Under the pieces are notes generated by a model. It saw nothing but the letters and a program-made list of their open reading frames with translations, was not told where the DNA came from and did not search any database. Positions 17,604 through 26,361 of a DNA stretch of 64,000 bases are shown here, piece after piece. Position numbers and translations under genes: made by a program. Source of the stretch: Siminovitchia acidinfaciens. Lineage in GTDB: Bacteria; Bacillota; Bacilli; Bacillales; Bacillaceae_C. The DNA is taken from assembly GCF_003605385.1 (NCBI RefSeq), contig NZ_QYTV02000002.1, positions 554,425 to 618,424 of the forward strand, in the 5' to 3' direction. Position 1 is the first letter of the stretch. Each line of letters starts with the position of its first letter.

Positions 17604-18128
17604 TTATGCTCTTTCATATTGGTCAAATTGCCCAAATTTTCCTCTGTAGTACACCAATGGTCTTCCATTATTTGTAGTTGCAGATTTTACCTCCGCCATG
17701 AACACGGAATGTGTTCCACCGGTAATTTCCTCGACTACTCTGCATTCAATACTTACCAAAGCATCTTTTAATACCGGGTCTCCAAATTCGCTGTATGTCA
17801 TGTTTATGTCCTTGAACTTTTCCGTATTAGCTCTGGCAAACTGTATAGCGAGTTCTGCTTGATCTTCTTTGAGGATATTTACAGTGAATGTCTTTTTTTC
17901 AGAGATCGCATGGCAAGTACCAGTTTGTTTATTTGCACATATCAGCAGCATAGGTGGTTCAAGAGAAACCGAACTGACGGCGCTGGCCGTAATTCCGTAG
18001 TCGACTCCATCTTTGTTTGTCGTGATGATTGTGACCCCGCTGGAAAAGTGTCCAATTACGTCCCTGTATTCCTCTGACTGAATCAAAGGTAAAGCGTTCT
18101 CAACTTTTTTAGGTGCATTTACACTCAT
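17604..18128 (-). CDS. NAD(P)H:flavin reductase, HpaC-like small component
   Basis: A 174-residue flavin-reductase-like protein: RDVIGHFSSGVTIITT, YGITASAVSSVSLEPPMLLICANKQTGTCHAI and TFTVNILKEDQAELAIQFA are the classic motifs of the HpaC/RutF group. It supplies reduced flavin to the adjacent monooxygenase. The ATG at 18128 is selected for its GAGGAGG site nine bases upstream. It is the first gene of the minus-strand cluster 12813-18128; the 230-base gap before it probably carries the promoter. Confidence 0.92.
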   Translation of the reverse strand: MSVNAPKKVENALPLIQSEEYRDVIGHFSSGVTIITTNKDGVDYGITASAVSSVSLEPPMLLICANKQTGTCHAISEKKTFTVNILKEDQAELAIQFARANTEKFKDINMTYSEFGDPVLKDALVSIECRVVEEITGGTHSVFMAEVKSATTNNGRPLVYYRGKFGQFDQYERA

Positions 18129-18359
18129 ATTCCATTGCCTCCTCATTCGAGCATATATTCATTAAGGGAAATATTCCTTATCTATTCCTTTATAGGCATT
18201 TTACAGTGGAAAAGAACGGTTGTCAATAGAATTCTCAAAAAATTCTAATCTACTTTTCCCCATTGTTATTTTACCTTTTTACTATAGAATCAAGTCTAGG
18301 TTGCTTGTTAATACACTCTGTAATTAAATAAAAGATACCCCCGTAAACCGCTTCAATGT

Positions 18360-19364
18360 TTATGCCGGATTGAATGCCTTCATACTCGTACTATGCAGCG
18401 GCTGAACTTTTGAATCGGGATCAATGTAGGCTTTCGCATTATTAACGGCTGTTGGTCCTTCTCCAAAACCTGTTGCAATCAGTTTTACCTTGCCTGGATA
18501 TGTGGTTATGTCTCCAGCCGCGTAAATTCCTGGGATATTCGTCTCACCTTTTGAATTAACAACGATGCTTCCCTTATCAATATCTAATCCCCAGTTTTGA
18601 ATAGGCCCAAGAGTGGAAATAAATCCATAATTGACAATGACATCGTCTACTTCAATAGCTGTCTCTTCTTCACTCTTTACCTTTTTAAGGACAACTTGTT
18701 GAATCTGATCTTCACCGATTAGTTGTGTTGGGACAAATGGCGTCATGATATTTACTGAAGAATTCATTAAAGTCTCAACACTGGATTCGTGCGCCCTAAA
18801 TCGATCACGACGATGCACCAGTGTCACCTGTTCTGCAATTGGTTCCAACATCAATGCCCAGTCAACAGCAGAATCTCCACCACCAAACACGATGACCTTT
18901 TTTCCGGCAAATTGATTCATGTCGTTGATGAAGTAATGGAGGTTTTTCCCCTCATAGGACAAAGATTTTTCTATTTCAAGCCGTCTTGGTTCAAACGCTC
19001 CAACACCGGCGGTGATAATTATTGACTTTGATACATGATCTGAAGTATCTGTAATGATTTCAAAATTGCCATCTGAGTTTTTTACAATATCAATCACTTT
19101 TTCATCCAATGCGACAGTTGGGTTAAAAATAGATGCCTGCTCTATCAAACGATCAACCAATTCCTGAGCTGTTATTTTCGGAAAGCCTGGAGCATCGTAG
19201 ATATATTTTTCAGGATATAAGGCTGCAAGCTGCCCCCCTAATTGAGGCATGCTGTCAATGATTTTAACTGAACATTGTCTCATTCCACCATAAAAGGCGG
19301 TAAAAAGTCCTGCAGGCCCGCCTCCTATAATTGTAATGTCATAAACTTTTCCATTTGAGTTCAT
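18360..19364 (-). CDS. Ferredoxin--NADP+ reductase, thioredoxin-reductase-like (YumC type)
   Basis: A 334-residue flavoprotein with the FAD motif [16 protein letters not shown] at the N-terminus, [25 protein letters not shown], the NAD(P) motif [17 protein letters not shown] and the late [24 protein letters not shown]. There is no CxxC redox pair, which separates it from true thioredoxin reductases and matches Bacillus ferredoxin-NADP reductases. It most likely reduces the ferredoxin at 21913-22170, which in turn feeds the diiron protein at 22355-23011. Confidence 0.9.
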   Translation of the reverse strand: MNSNGKVYDITIIGGGPAGLFTAFYGGMRQCSVKIIDSMPQLGGQLAALYPEKYIYDAPGFPKITAQELVDRLIEQASIFNPTVALDEKVIDIVKNSDGNFEIITDTSDHVSKSIIITAGVGAFEPRRLEIEKSLSYEGKNLHYFINDMNQFAGKKVIVFGGGDSAVDWALMLEPIAEQVTLVHRRDRFRAHESSVETLMNSSVNIMTPFVPTQLIGEDQIQQVVLKKVKSEEETAIEVDDVIVNYGFISTLGPIQNWGLDIDKGSIVVNSKGETNIPGIYAAGDITTYPGKVKLIATGFGEGPTAVNNAKAYIDPDSKVQPLHSTSMKAFNPA

Positions 19365-19437
19365 ATTTTTCTGCTCCTTTCTCCTCTTTCAGGTAAACTA
19401 TATAGAAGATTCCTAGTCTTTAATCGTACTTAAGGCA

Positions 19438-20250
19438 TTATTGAAGAACTTTTGCCGGAGAAAGAACGAATTTTTCAATGGCATGCCGTACACCCTCCTC
19501 ATTATTGCTAAAGGTTATATACGCAGCTTTTTCCTTCAACTCTTCCACTCCATTCCCCATCGCTATGCCTAAGCCGGCAGTCGAAATAAGGTCCATATCG
19601 TTATAACTATCCCCGATCCCGATAATTTCCGACCGATCTATTCCGAGTTTCTTTGCTAGGTGAAGAAGAGCTATGCCCTTATTAGCCTGCGGATGTGTTA
19701 TTTCAAGATAAAAAGGCTTTGATTTTGTGACATGGGCGTTGCCACCGAATTCGGCACGAAGTTCAATCTGTAACTGATCGAGATAATCAGGCGCATCAAT
19801 AAAAAGGGCCTTGGTAAATCCTCCATCTGCCAATTTTCCTAGACCTGGCTCAACTGTGTATGGCACCTTAACCGAGTCATAATATTGTCGAATAAATTCG
19901 TTGTCGGATGCAGTATAGAGAATGTCGTTCTGATAAACCTGCAAATGTAGGTTATTTTCTTTCGCCACTTCAATCAATCTATGGGCAACATGCGGTTGTA
20001 TAAGTCGTTCATACAGAACTTCGTTCCCGGCTATATTTTTAATTAGAGCTCCTTGGTAAGTAATAAGGGGTACGTTCAATCCAAGATGCTGGGCAATATT
20101 CTTCGCAGACGCAAACATTCGCCCTGTAGCGATAGTTACAACGATTCCAAGGTCTATTGCGTCTTGTATAGCTTGGATAGTTCCAGTTGATACGATCAAA
20201 TCAACTGTAAGTAAAGTGTCGTCCAAATCGATGGCAACCATTTTATACAT
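19438..20250 (-). CDS. Cof-type HAD-superfamily phosphatase
   Basis: A 270-residue HAD hydrolase with a type IIB cap. Motif I is VAIDLDDTLL at the start; TIATGRMF is motif II; the late GIGDSYNDMDLISTAGLGIAMGNG is motif IV. Members dephosphorylate sugar phosphates, flavin or other small molecules. It lies between the reductase and amidohydrolase genes on the same strand, but hairpins in the upstream gap separate it from the latter, so it may not belong to the same pathway. Confidence 0.87.
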   Translation of the reverse strand: MYKMVAIDLDDTLLTVDLIVSTGTIQAIQDAIDLGIVVTIATGRMFASAKNIAQHLGLNVPLITYQGALIKNIAGNEVLYERLIQPHVAHRLIEVAKENNLHLQVYQNDILYTASDNEFIRQYYDSVKVPYTVEPGLGKLADGGFTKALFIDAPDYLDQLQIELRAEFGGNAHVTKSKPFYLEITHPQANKGIALLHLAKKLGIDRSEIIGIGDSYNDMDLISTAGLGIAMGNGVEELKEKAAYITFSNNEEGVRHAIEKFVLSPAKVLQ

Positions 20251-20283
20251 TGGTGTCGTCCTCCCTTTACATCTTGTTTTAAA

Positions 20284-20359
20284 AAAGCATGAGGGAGATG
20301 CTTTTATGTAAAAAGCTTGTAGACAGGGTCTTTCAAAAAGGAAGACTTTGTCTACAAGC
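20284..20359 (-). terminator. Two hairpins downstream of the HutI-like gene
   Basis: The long hairpin 20315-20359 has the perfect arms GCTTGTAGACA / TGTCTACAAGC and, on the minus strand, runs into TTTTTAC. It is followed by a second stem, AAAAGCAT / ATGCTTTT. Together they should terminate transcription coming from the amidohydrolase gene. The rest of the 300-base gap 20251-20550 shows nothing else recognisable. Confidence 0.65.
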
Positions 20360-20550
20360 CAAGATCCTTCGATCTTATATAGACTGGTAGAATTCTACAT
20401 ATGTGGATCAAGCTGCGTATATGTTAATTCGGAAAGTGTTTCCTAAGTTTTACTTTGATGGAAACTGTAAAAATGCTGCTTTGTAATCAATTTATATATC
20501 TTTATCGAAACAAATGTAAGTGTCACTAACACTATTGATCTTATTTATAG

Positions 20551-21846
20551 TTATACTTGTACTTCGATCACCGCGTTTGGACTATCGATTATGTCATTAT
20601 TATTTTTTGTAATGATTCCATCCTTTATGACCATTGAAATTGGATTGCTTCCCATTCTGTATGGCAGCATTTCATATAAGTTATCCTTTAAAATCAATAT
20701 ATCCGCAGCCTTCCCCACTTCAATGGAGCCACGATCTTTCCCAATTCCTAAAGAAACGGCTGCATTAATTGTTGCGGCTGCTATTGCTTCTTTAGGCGTC
20801 CAATCATAAAGAGCACAAGCAAAACCGATAATTACAGGCATGGCACCTACCGGAGATGTTCCCGGATTATAATTGCTTGATAAAACAACCAAAGCACCTG
20901 AATCAATTAGCTTTCTTGCAGGCGGAAGATGTTTTTCCCGCATTGTAAAATCAGCTCCCGGAAGCATCCCAGCTGCTGTATTGGACTTTGCGAGCATTTG
21001 CATTTCTTCCTCGGTTATTTGATTCAGATGGTCAGCGCTTGAAAATTCCAGCAGGACCGCTTCTTTACAGCCTCCAATATTGTGGACCTGATCACTATGC
21101 GCCCTGGGAATAAGCCCAAGTGAACGTGACGCTTCCGCAAACTTCCTGGCATCTGAAATATTAAATGTGAATGGCTCGATATAAATGTCCGTCATGCGTG
21201 CCAGTTTTTTCTCAGCCACTTCCGGCAATAGGTCATTGATTACCTCATTAATCCATTCACTGCTTGTGTATCCTTCTGGTACATCATGAGCGGCCAAACA
21301 GGTTGGGATAATATCAACAGGTGAGTTTTCTTTTATTTTTTGTATCAGATGAAGCTCTCTCAACTCTCCCTCTACATTACTGGAGTATCCGGACTTCATC
21401 TCAACTGTGGTTGTTCCCCAAGTGTGTATATGATCCAATAAATCGTTGGTAAATTGGAGTATATCTACATCAGAGGCTTCTTCCATTTCCTTTATGGAAA
21501 CCTTTATGCCGCCTCCCCCTTGAATTACATTTCCGTAGGTTTTCCCGCGTCCTCTTGCAACCTCTCCGCCTCTCCAACCGTAGAACGGCAGATGCGTATG
21601 GGCATCGATAAAGCCGGGGAGAACACTTTTACCTCTGGCATTTATGGTTTGTTCGGCTTCGATGATCTCTCTTTCAAATAAGGTGTTTGTTTTCCCTACA
21701 AATGCTATTCTTCCATCTTTTATAGCAATAGCAGCATCCTCAATTTCAATGGATTGTTCCATTTCTTCCCCACGGAGACCGCGATCAGGATCACCTGCCA
21801 GGGAAAGCAACCGATCAATATGGGTAATCACCAAATCGTATTTCAT
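20551..21846 (-). CDS. Imidazolonepropionase-like amidohydrolase (HutI family)
   Basis: A 431-residue metal-dependent amidohydrolase. The metal motif is DAHTHLPFYGWRGGE (H83, H85) and is followed by the HutI-like GKTYGNVIQGGGGIKVSI; later parts (EMKSGYSS, IPRAHSDQV, SSNYNPGTSP) also follow HutI. HutI opens the five-membered ring of imidazolonepropionate to formiminoglutamate. There are no histidase or urocanase genes nearby; instead there is an amine permease, an aminotransferase, an aldehyde dehydrogenase and a diiron oxygenase. Hydrolysis of a related ring such as imidazoloneacetate is therefore a reasonable inference. Confidence 0.88.
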   Translation of the reverse strand: MKYDLVITHIDRLLSLAGDPDRGLRGEEMEQSIEIEDAAIAIKDGRIAFVGKTNTLFEREIIEAEQTINARGKSVLPGFIDAHTHLPFYGWRGGEVARGRGKTYGNVIQGGGGIKVSIKEMEEASDVDILQFTNDLLDHIHTWGTTTVEMKSGYSSNVEGELRELHLIQKIKENSPVDIIPTCLAAHDVPEGYTSSEWINEVINDLLPEVAEKKLARMTDIYIEPFTFNISDARKFAEASRSLGLIPRAHSDQVHNIGGCKEAVLLEFSSADHLNQITEEEMQMLAKSNTAAGMLPGADFTMREKHLPPARKLIDSGALVVLSSNYNPGTSPVGAMPVIIGFACALYDWTPKEAIAAATINAAVSLGIGKDRGSIEVGKAADILILKDNLYEMLPYRMGSNPISMVIKDGIITKNNNDIIDSPNAVIEVQV

Positions 21847-21912
21847 TCAGCAGATGCACCTTCCTGAAATAATATTAGTTTAGTTGTTTATTCTAGTTTG
21901 ACAAGCTGTAAG

Positions 21913-22173
<261 letters not shown>

Positions 22174-22261
22174 TCACACTCCTTAAGAAATGTTTGGTAA
22201 TTAATCAAGATCAAATTTCTTGATATGTTATTTGGCATATTTCTGACTGTTTTTTTAAAAA

Positions 22262-22311
22262 AAATTTAGTCTGAGCAAATAAGAGGTGAATTCACTGCCT
22301 CATTTGCTCAG
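22262..22311 (-). terminator. Terminator after the diiron protein gene
   Basis: The perfect arms CTGAGCAAAT / ATTTGCTCAG (22271-22311) are followed on the minus strand by ACTAAATTTTTTTT. A strong rho-independent terminator between the diiron gene and the ferredoxin gene. Confidence 0.8.
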
Positions 22312-22354
22312 ATATAATAGAAGTTTCATTTATTAAAGGTATTGAATGTGTAAC

Positions 22355-23011
22355 TTAGCTTTGTACCGTTTCTATCGCATAAATGCTGTCATACAGCTTA
22401 AACATATGATCACGAAGTTTTCTAGCACCCCAAATGGCATTCTTGCGCTGTTCTTCCGTTTTCATATGGCGCTCGAGCAGATTGACACCCAATTTACAGT
22501 GGAAGTCTTCATCCTTTTTGATTTTTTCATAAACTCGTGCTAGATCATCCAAGCCGATTCGGCGGCAGTTTTCAATCACGATATCCATCTGTGGGGTCGT
22601 GGATGTTTCGGAAACGTTCCAAACAGCAATAGCACATGTGCTGTCTTTTTCCAACGCTTCCCAATGCAGGTCTTCCCATGCTTGAGAAGGTTCCGGCACA
22701 TCGGTTGGCGGCTCGTATCCGTGATTTTCCAGTACGCGGCTGATGATTTCGTAATGGTTCGCTTCATCCCAAAGGTGTTTGCACAGAGCCGTTACAAGGT
22801 TGCGGTCGTACTCTCTCCAGTATTTCTGAAGCAATGTACCGATAAAGGAAACGTAAGCGATTTCATGCCAGTCCCTTGGAATAATCGAATTGAATACTTC
22901 TTCATGAGTCAGATCTTCTCTCGTCCAAAATGTTTTTGCGTTTTCTTCCGCCTTGTCCATCAATTCCTGTTTAATCCCATTAAATTCTGTCCAAAACTGT
23001 TCTTCTGTCAT
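22355..23011 (-). CDS. Ferritin-like diiron protein, putative monooxygenase
   Basis: A 218-residue, mostly helical protein. It has two E-x-x-H motifs, E83-ANH86 and E168-DFH171, each preceded by a glutamate 33 residues earlier (E50 and E135). This duplicated pattern is the classic ligand set of a four-helix-bundle diiron site. I do not recognise a named family. With a ferredoxin and a ferredoxin reductase in the same cluster, an O2-activating hydroxylase is likely; ring hydroxylation of an imidazole acid would fit the neighbours. The ATG at 23011 follows GGAGGG by seven bases. A truncated copy of its first codons is at 3327-3404. Confidence 0.8.
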   Translation of the reverse strand: MTEEQFWTEFNGIKQELMDKAEENAKTFWTREDLTHEEVFNSIIPRDWHEIAYVSFIGTLLQKYWREYDRNLVTALCKHLWDEANHYEIISRVLENHGYEPPTDVPEPSQAWEDLHWEALEKDSTCAIAVWNVSETSTTPQMDIVIENCRRIGLDDLARVYEKIKKDEDFHCKLGVNLLERHMKTEEQRKNAIWGARKLRDHMFKLYDSIYAIETVQS

Positions 23012-23162
23012 AATTAAACCCTCCAATATTAAAATATTAAACTATAAAGAGAATCATTTGGGAATATTTCCTTAAATGTATGTTATATCCTTTATTTTCT
23101 TTTGTCAAGATAGTTTTTTAATTATTTTCAATTCAATTGATAATTAAGAAAATGTGAGTGAA

Positions 23163-23244
23163 ACGCTGAATCGTTTTTCAGCTTGGAAAGAACCTGTCCA
23201 GAGATCGAGCAAGCTAACAAACGTCTTCTCAGTACAGGTTCTCC
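23163..23244 (-). terminator. Possible terminator region after the permease gene
   Basis: Two inverted repeats lie between the permease and the diiron gene: AGAACCTGT / ACAGGTTCT (23191-23244) and GCTGAA / TTCAGC (about 23163-23181). On the minus strand the first runs into TTCTTTCC. Termination is plausible, not certain. Confidence 0.45.
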
Positions 23245-23257
23245 CTTCTTATCGTCC

Positions 23258-24637
23258 CTAAGAACTCATCTTCGTTTCTTCAGGCTCTTCATTTATTTTC
23301 TCAAAATCACCCACCCTCATTTCAGGCGGCCTCTTAGTAAACATTTTCGTGACATACACAAGATAGATAAAACCGGCAGCCATCCAAATGCCACCGAGCA
23401 TCATAGAATGCCTATCTAAGTTAATCCAAAGCCAAACAGTAAAGCCTGCACCGATAAGCGGCATGATCAGGTACACAATTGTATCTTTAAAAGATCGGTG
23501 TTTATTTTTTACATAATAATGAGTGATGACTGAAATGTTAACAAATGTAAACGCTATCAAAGCTCCGAAATTAATAAATGACGCTATTAACGTCAAGCCA
23601 ACAAACAACGAGGCAAGTGATAAAAAACCAACGATTATGACATTATTTGAAGGTGTATTATATTTCGGATGAATATAGCCGAATACTTTTTTTGGGAGAA
23701 CTGAATCACGCCCCATTGCATACAACAGGCGTGCAACGCTGGCATGTGATGCTATTCCCGCCGCTATTCCCGTTACAATCATACCTGCCGCAATCATGGA
23801 ACTGAGAAAAGTACCTCCGATAAACTTGGCAATATCCAAAGCAGCTGAATCAAGATCGGTGAATTTGGTATAGTCCGGAAAAACCAAATGTCCGACATAT
23901 GAGATAATGATAAATGTTCCACCGCCGATGAACGCAACAAGAAGGATTGCTTTTGGTATTGTTTTTGTAGGGTTAACCGCTTCTTCAGTAAACGTCGTTA
24001 CAGCATCAAAACCCAGAAATGATAACGCCAAGATTGCAGCACCTGCTATAGCGGTGTCAATCGACCCCCCTGGACTATTAAACGGCAGTGTAGAGAATAA
24101 TGTTCCTTCTCCCATCCCACTTATTACACCTTTTACCGCAAAGATAAAAAATAAGACAATTGCCAACACCTGAAATGCAATCATTAAGGTATTGATTCTT
24201 GCCGCCACTTTGATTCCCAAGTAGTTAATAAGAGTCATGACAGCTACGAAACCTACAATCCAGACCCACTTTGGAACACTGGGAATGATAGCAGAGATAT
24301 AAATGACAAAAATCAGGTTGCACAGCAGCGGCAAAAAGAGATAATCCATTAGAATGGCCCATCCAACGAGTAAGCCGGCATGTGGGCTTATTGTTTTTTG
24401 TGTATATGTATACGCGGATCCCGAGATAGGATATGCCTTTACCATACGCCCATAACTAAATGCGGTAAACAGCATGGCTGCCAAGGCTAAAACATATGCT
24501 GCAGGAAGCATTCCTTTTGAAGCATCTGTTGCTACACCGTAAGTGGTAAAAACAGCCATCGGAGACATATACGCCAATCCAAATAATGTAACCGTAAATA
24601 CACCCAGCGTCCGATTAAAAGTATGGGCTTGTTGCAT
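23258..24637 (-). CDS. APC-family amine permease (PuuP-like)
   Basis: A 459-residue, 12-helix transporter. FGLAYMSPMAVFTTYGVATD, FSYGRMVKAYPISGSAYTYTQKTISPHAGLLVGW and MDYLFLPLLCNLIFVIYISA closely follow the E. coli putrescine importer PuuP, which suggests that the imported compound is an amine or diamine. The ATG at 24637 (MQQAHTF) is chosen because AAAGGAG lies nine bases upstream; an ATG nine bases earlier abuts the site. It is followed in the pathway order by an aminotransferase and an aldehyde dehydrogenase, which supports amine uptake. Confidence 0.9.
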   Translation of the reverse strand: MQQAHTFNRTLGVFTVTLFGLAYMSPMAVFTTYGVATDASKGMLPAAYVLALAAMLFTAFSYGRMVKAYPISGSAYTYTQKTISPHAGLLVGWAILMDYLFLPLLCNLIFVIYISAIIPSVPKWVWIVGFVAVMTLINYLGIKVAARINTLMIAFQVLAIVLFFIFAVKGVISGMGEGTLFSTLPFNSPGGSIDTAIAGAAILALSFLGFDAVTTFTEEAVNPTKTIPKAILLVAFIGGGTFIIISYVGHLVFPDYTKFTDLDSAALDIAKFIGGTFLSSMIAAGMIVTGIAAGIASHASVARLLYAMGRDSVLPKKVFGYIHPKYNTPSNNVIIVGFLSLASLFVGLTLIASFINFGALIAFTFVNISVITHYYVKNKHRSFKDTIVYLIMPLIGAGFTVWLWINLDRHSMMLGGIWMAAGFIYLVYVTKMFTKRPPEMRVGDFEKINEEPEETKMSS

Positions 24638-24885
24638 TTTCACCATCTCCTTTAAAGGTATTCGTTCATTGAGTACCTATTAAATTTTTAATTACTAGCA
24701 TATTGAATTTTCAATTAAATCCAATTTGATTTATCTACCTTATCTCGTTCACCTTATGGTTTTCGGTAGACTCTTTCTAGAGTATAATAACCAGTAAGTC
24801 CTTTTTGGTTATTAATAAGGTCTTTAGGCTGAGCAGCTTCAACCAACCAGAGTAGGGCTTTTTTAACTGATTGAAATTATTATTC

Positions 24886-24917
24886 AGCAGGTATTCCAAG
24901 TTCAGAAATACCTGCTT
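24886..24917. terminator. Hairpin after the aminotransferase gene
   Basis: AGCAGGTATT / AATACCTGCT form a ten-base stem ten bases after the aminotransferase stop codon. Only a weak T-rich stretch follows on either strand. The rest of the gap 24638-24885 is AT-rich and presumably carries the permease promoter; I cannot pick boxes with confidence. Confidence 0.55.
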
Positions 24918-24927
24918 CTTTACACAA

Positions 24928-26310
24928 TTAAAGAGTTTTCTCGAAAGCTGTAATGGATTCTGAAAGAACCTCAAAGATAGTTTCGAGCTGCTGCTCGTTA
25001 ATGATTAACGGCGGTGCAAGCGGAACAATGTTTTTTCCTCCAAAAGTAAGGGCTCTCAAAATGACATTGCGTTTTATACATTCATCGACAACAGTTACCG
25101 CTGCGTTTGCAGACGAATCAAATTCTTTCCCTAAATCACGATCCGCCAATAATTCGATTCCGCCCATTAAACCGATTCCTCTGGATCTAGCAGTAACTTT
25201 ATGGTTCTCTTCCAGATATTTAAGCCCCTTCATCATTACACTTTCTAAACGCTTTGTATTGCCAACAAGCTCTTCATTTTCAATGATTTCAATATTTTTT
25301 AATGCAACCGCACAAGCAGTTGGATGTCCGCTGTAGGTAAATCCATGGAAAAAGAAGTTATCTCCGGACAAATCAATGATTTCATCACGAATACTTTCCT
25401 TAAACGCAACCGCCCCAAGTTGGATATATCCGCTCGTAATCCCTTTGGCAAGGGACATCATGTCTGGTACAACGTCCCAATTTTCGACACCAAACATTGT
25501 TCCAGTCCGCCCAAATCCACAAATCACTTCGTCTGTGATCATTAATATGTCATGCTTGTCACAAAGCTCTCGGACCGCTTTCAAGTAACCTTCTGGCGGA
25601 ACAAGCACCCCGCCGACACCTACGACCGTCTCAAGAATAACAGCTGCAACCGTATCTGCGCCTTCTCTTTCAATAATCCCTCGAATGCTCTCGCTGTAGT
25701 CAGGGTCTGTTTTATCTCCTTTTTCACAATTCAACAAATGCGGCTTTGCATGGAAGAAGTTAGGCGGATTTGATGTTGTCATATCTTTGTACTCTTGAAT
25801 GCCTGTGGCCCCAGTCGTTCCAATTGTAATGCCGTGGTATCCTCCTTGGAAGCTAATCACCTTTGTCTTTTCCGGTTTTCCTTTTAACTTATAATAGTGG
25901 CGGGCAAGCTTAATAGCTGAATCATTTGCTTCGGATCCCCCAGAAGTATAGAAAAACACATTCAAGTCTCCTGGGGTAAGTGAGGCAAGCTTCTCGGACA
26001 AATGAATAACAGGTTCATGTGAAAAGTTATAAAAAGATGAACCATATGCTAGCTTTGTCATCTGCTGTTTTGCTGCCTCTGCTAACTCTTCCCTTCCATA
26101 ACCGACATTCACATTCCAAAGTGTTGAAACGCCATCGATATATTCCTTGCCATAAGCATCTTTAACATAAATGCCATTTCCTTCAGTAAAGATCATTGAT
26201 GGTCCTTCTTTATGCTGTTTGACAAGAGATGTGGGGTGAAAAAAGTGTTTCCTGTCAATTTCCTTTAATCTTTCAATATCTACACTTTCCAAAACTGTAT
26301 TGTTTATCAT
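24928..26310 (-). CDS. Class III PLP-dependent aminotransferase (amine:pyruvate type)
   Basis: A 460-residue fold-type I transaminase. The cofactor lysine is in SLAKGITSGYIQLGA, the PLP-binding aspartate in LMITDEVICGFGRTG, and GGSEANDSAIKLARHYYKLKGKPEKTKVI is the family-typical N-terminal motif. It resembles omega-amine or putrescine:pyruvate aminotransferases (SpuC). It should convert the imported primary amine to an aldehyde, which the adjacent dehydrogenase oxidises. The ATG at 26310 follows GGAGGG. The exact amine is not readable from the sequence. Confidence 0.9.
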   Translation of the reverse strand: MINNTVLESVDIERLKEIDRKHFFHPTSLVKQHKEGPSMIFTEGNGIYVKDAYGKEYIDGVSTLWNVNVGYGREELAEAAKQQMTKLAYGSSFYNFSHEPVIHLSEKLASLTPGDLNVFFYTSGGSEANDSAIKLARHYYKLKGKPEKTKVISFQGGYHGITIGTTGATGIQEYKDMTTSNPPNFFHAKPHLLNCEKGDKTDPDYSESIRGIIEREGADTVAAVILETVVGVGGVLVPPEGYLKAVRELCDKHDILMITDEVICGFGRTGTMFGVENWDVVPDMMSLAKGITSGYIQLGAVAFKESIRDEIIDLSGDNFFFHGFTYSGHPTACAVALKNIEIIENEELVGNTKRLESVMMKGLKYLEENHKVTARSRGIGLMGGIELLADRDLGKEFDSSANAAVTVVDECIKRNVILRALTFGGKNIVPLAPPLIINEQQLETIFEVLSESITAFEKTL

Positions 26311-26361
26311 TACAATCCCTCCGTTGAAAATTATTAATTAATATAAAACTAGCAGACTAGC

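Noticed and set aside
16088-18128. hpaBC for 4-hydroxyphenylacetate
   Set aside because: None of the homoprotocatechuate genes are present and the neighbours are ureide/amide hydrolases; only the fold is claimed.
18360-19364. Thioredoxin reductase
   Set aside because: The CxxC active-site pair is missing and the sequence follows ferredoxin-NADP reductases.
20551-21846. Histidine-utilisation hutI
   Set aside because: No hutH, hutU or hutG nearby and the surrounding enzymes are of amine oxidation type, so I did not assign the hut symbol.
24638-24885. Possible T-box or riboswitch upstream of the permease gene
   Set aside because: No T-box consensus or conserved aptamer core could be found; only an AT-rich leader.
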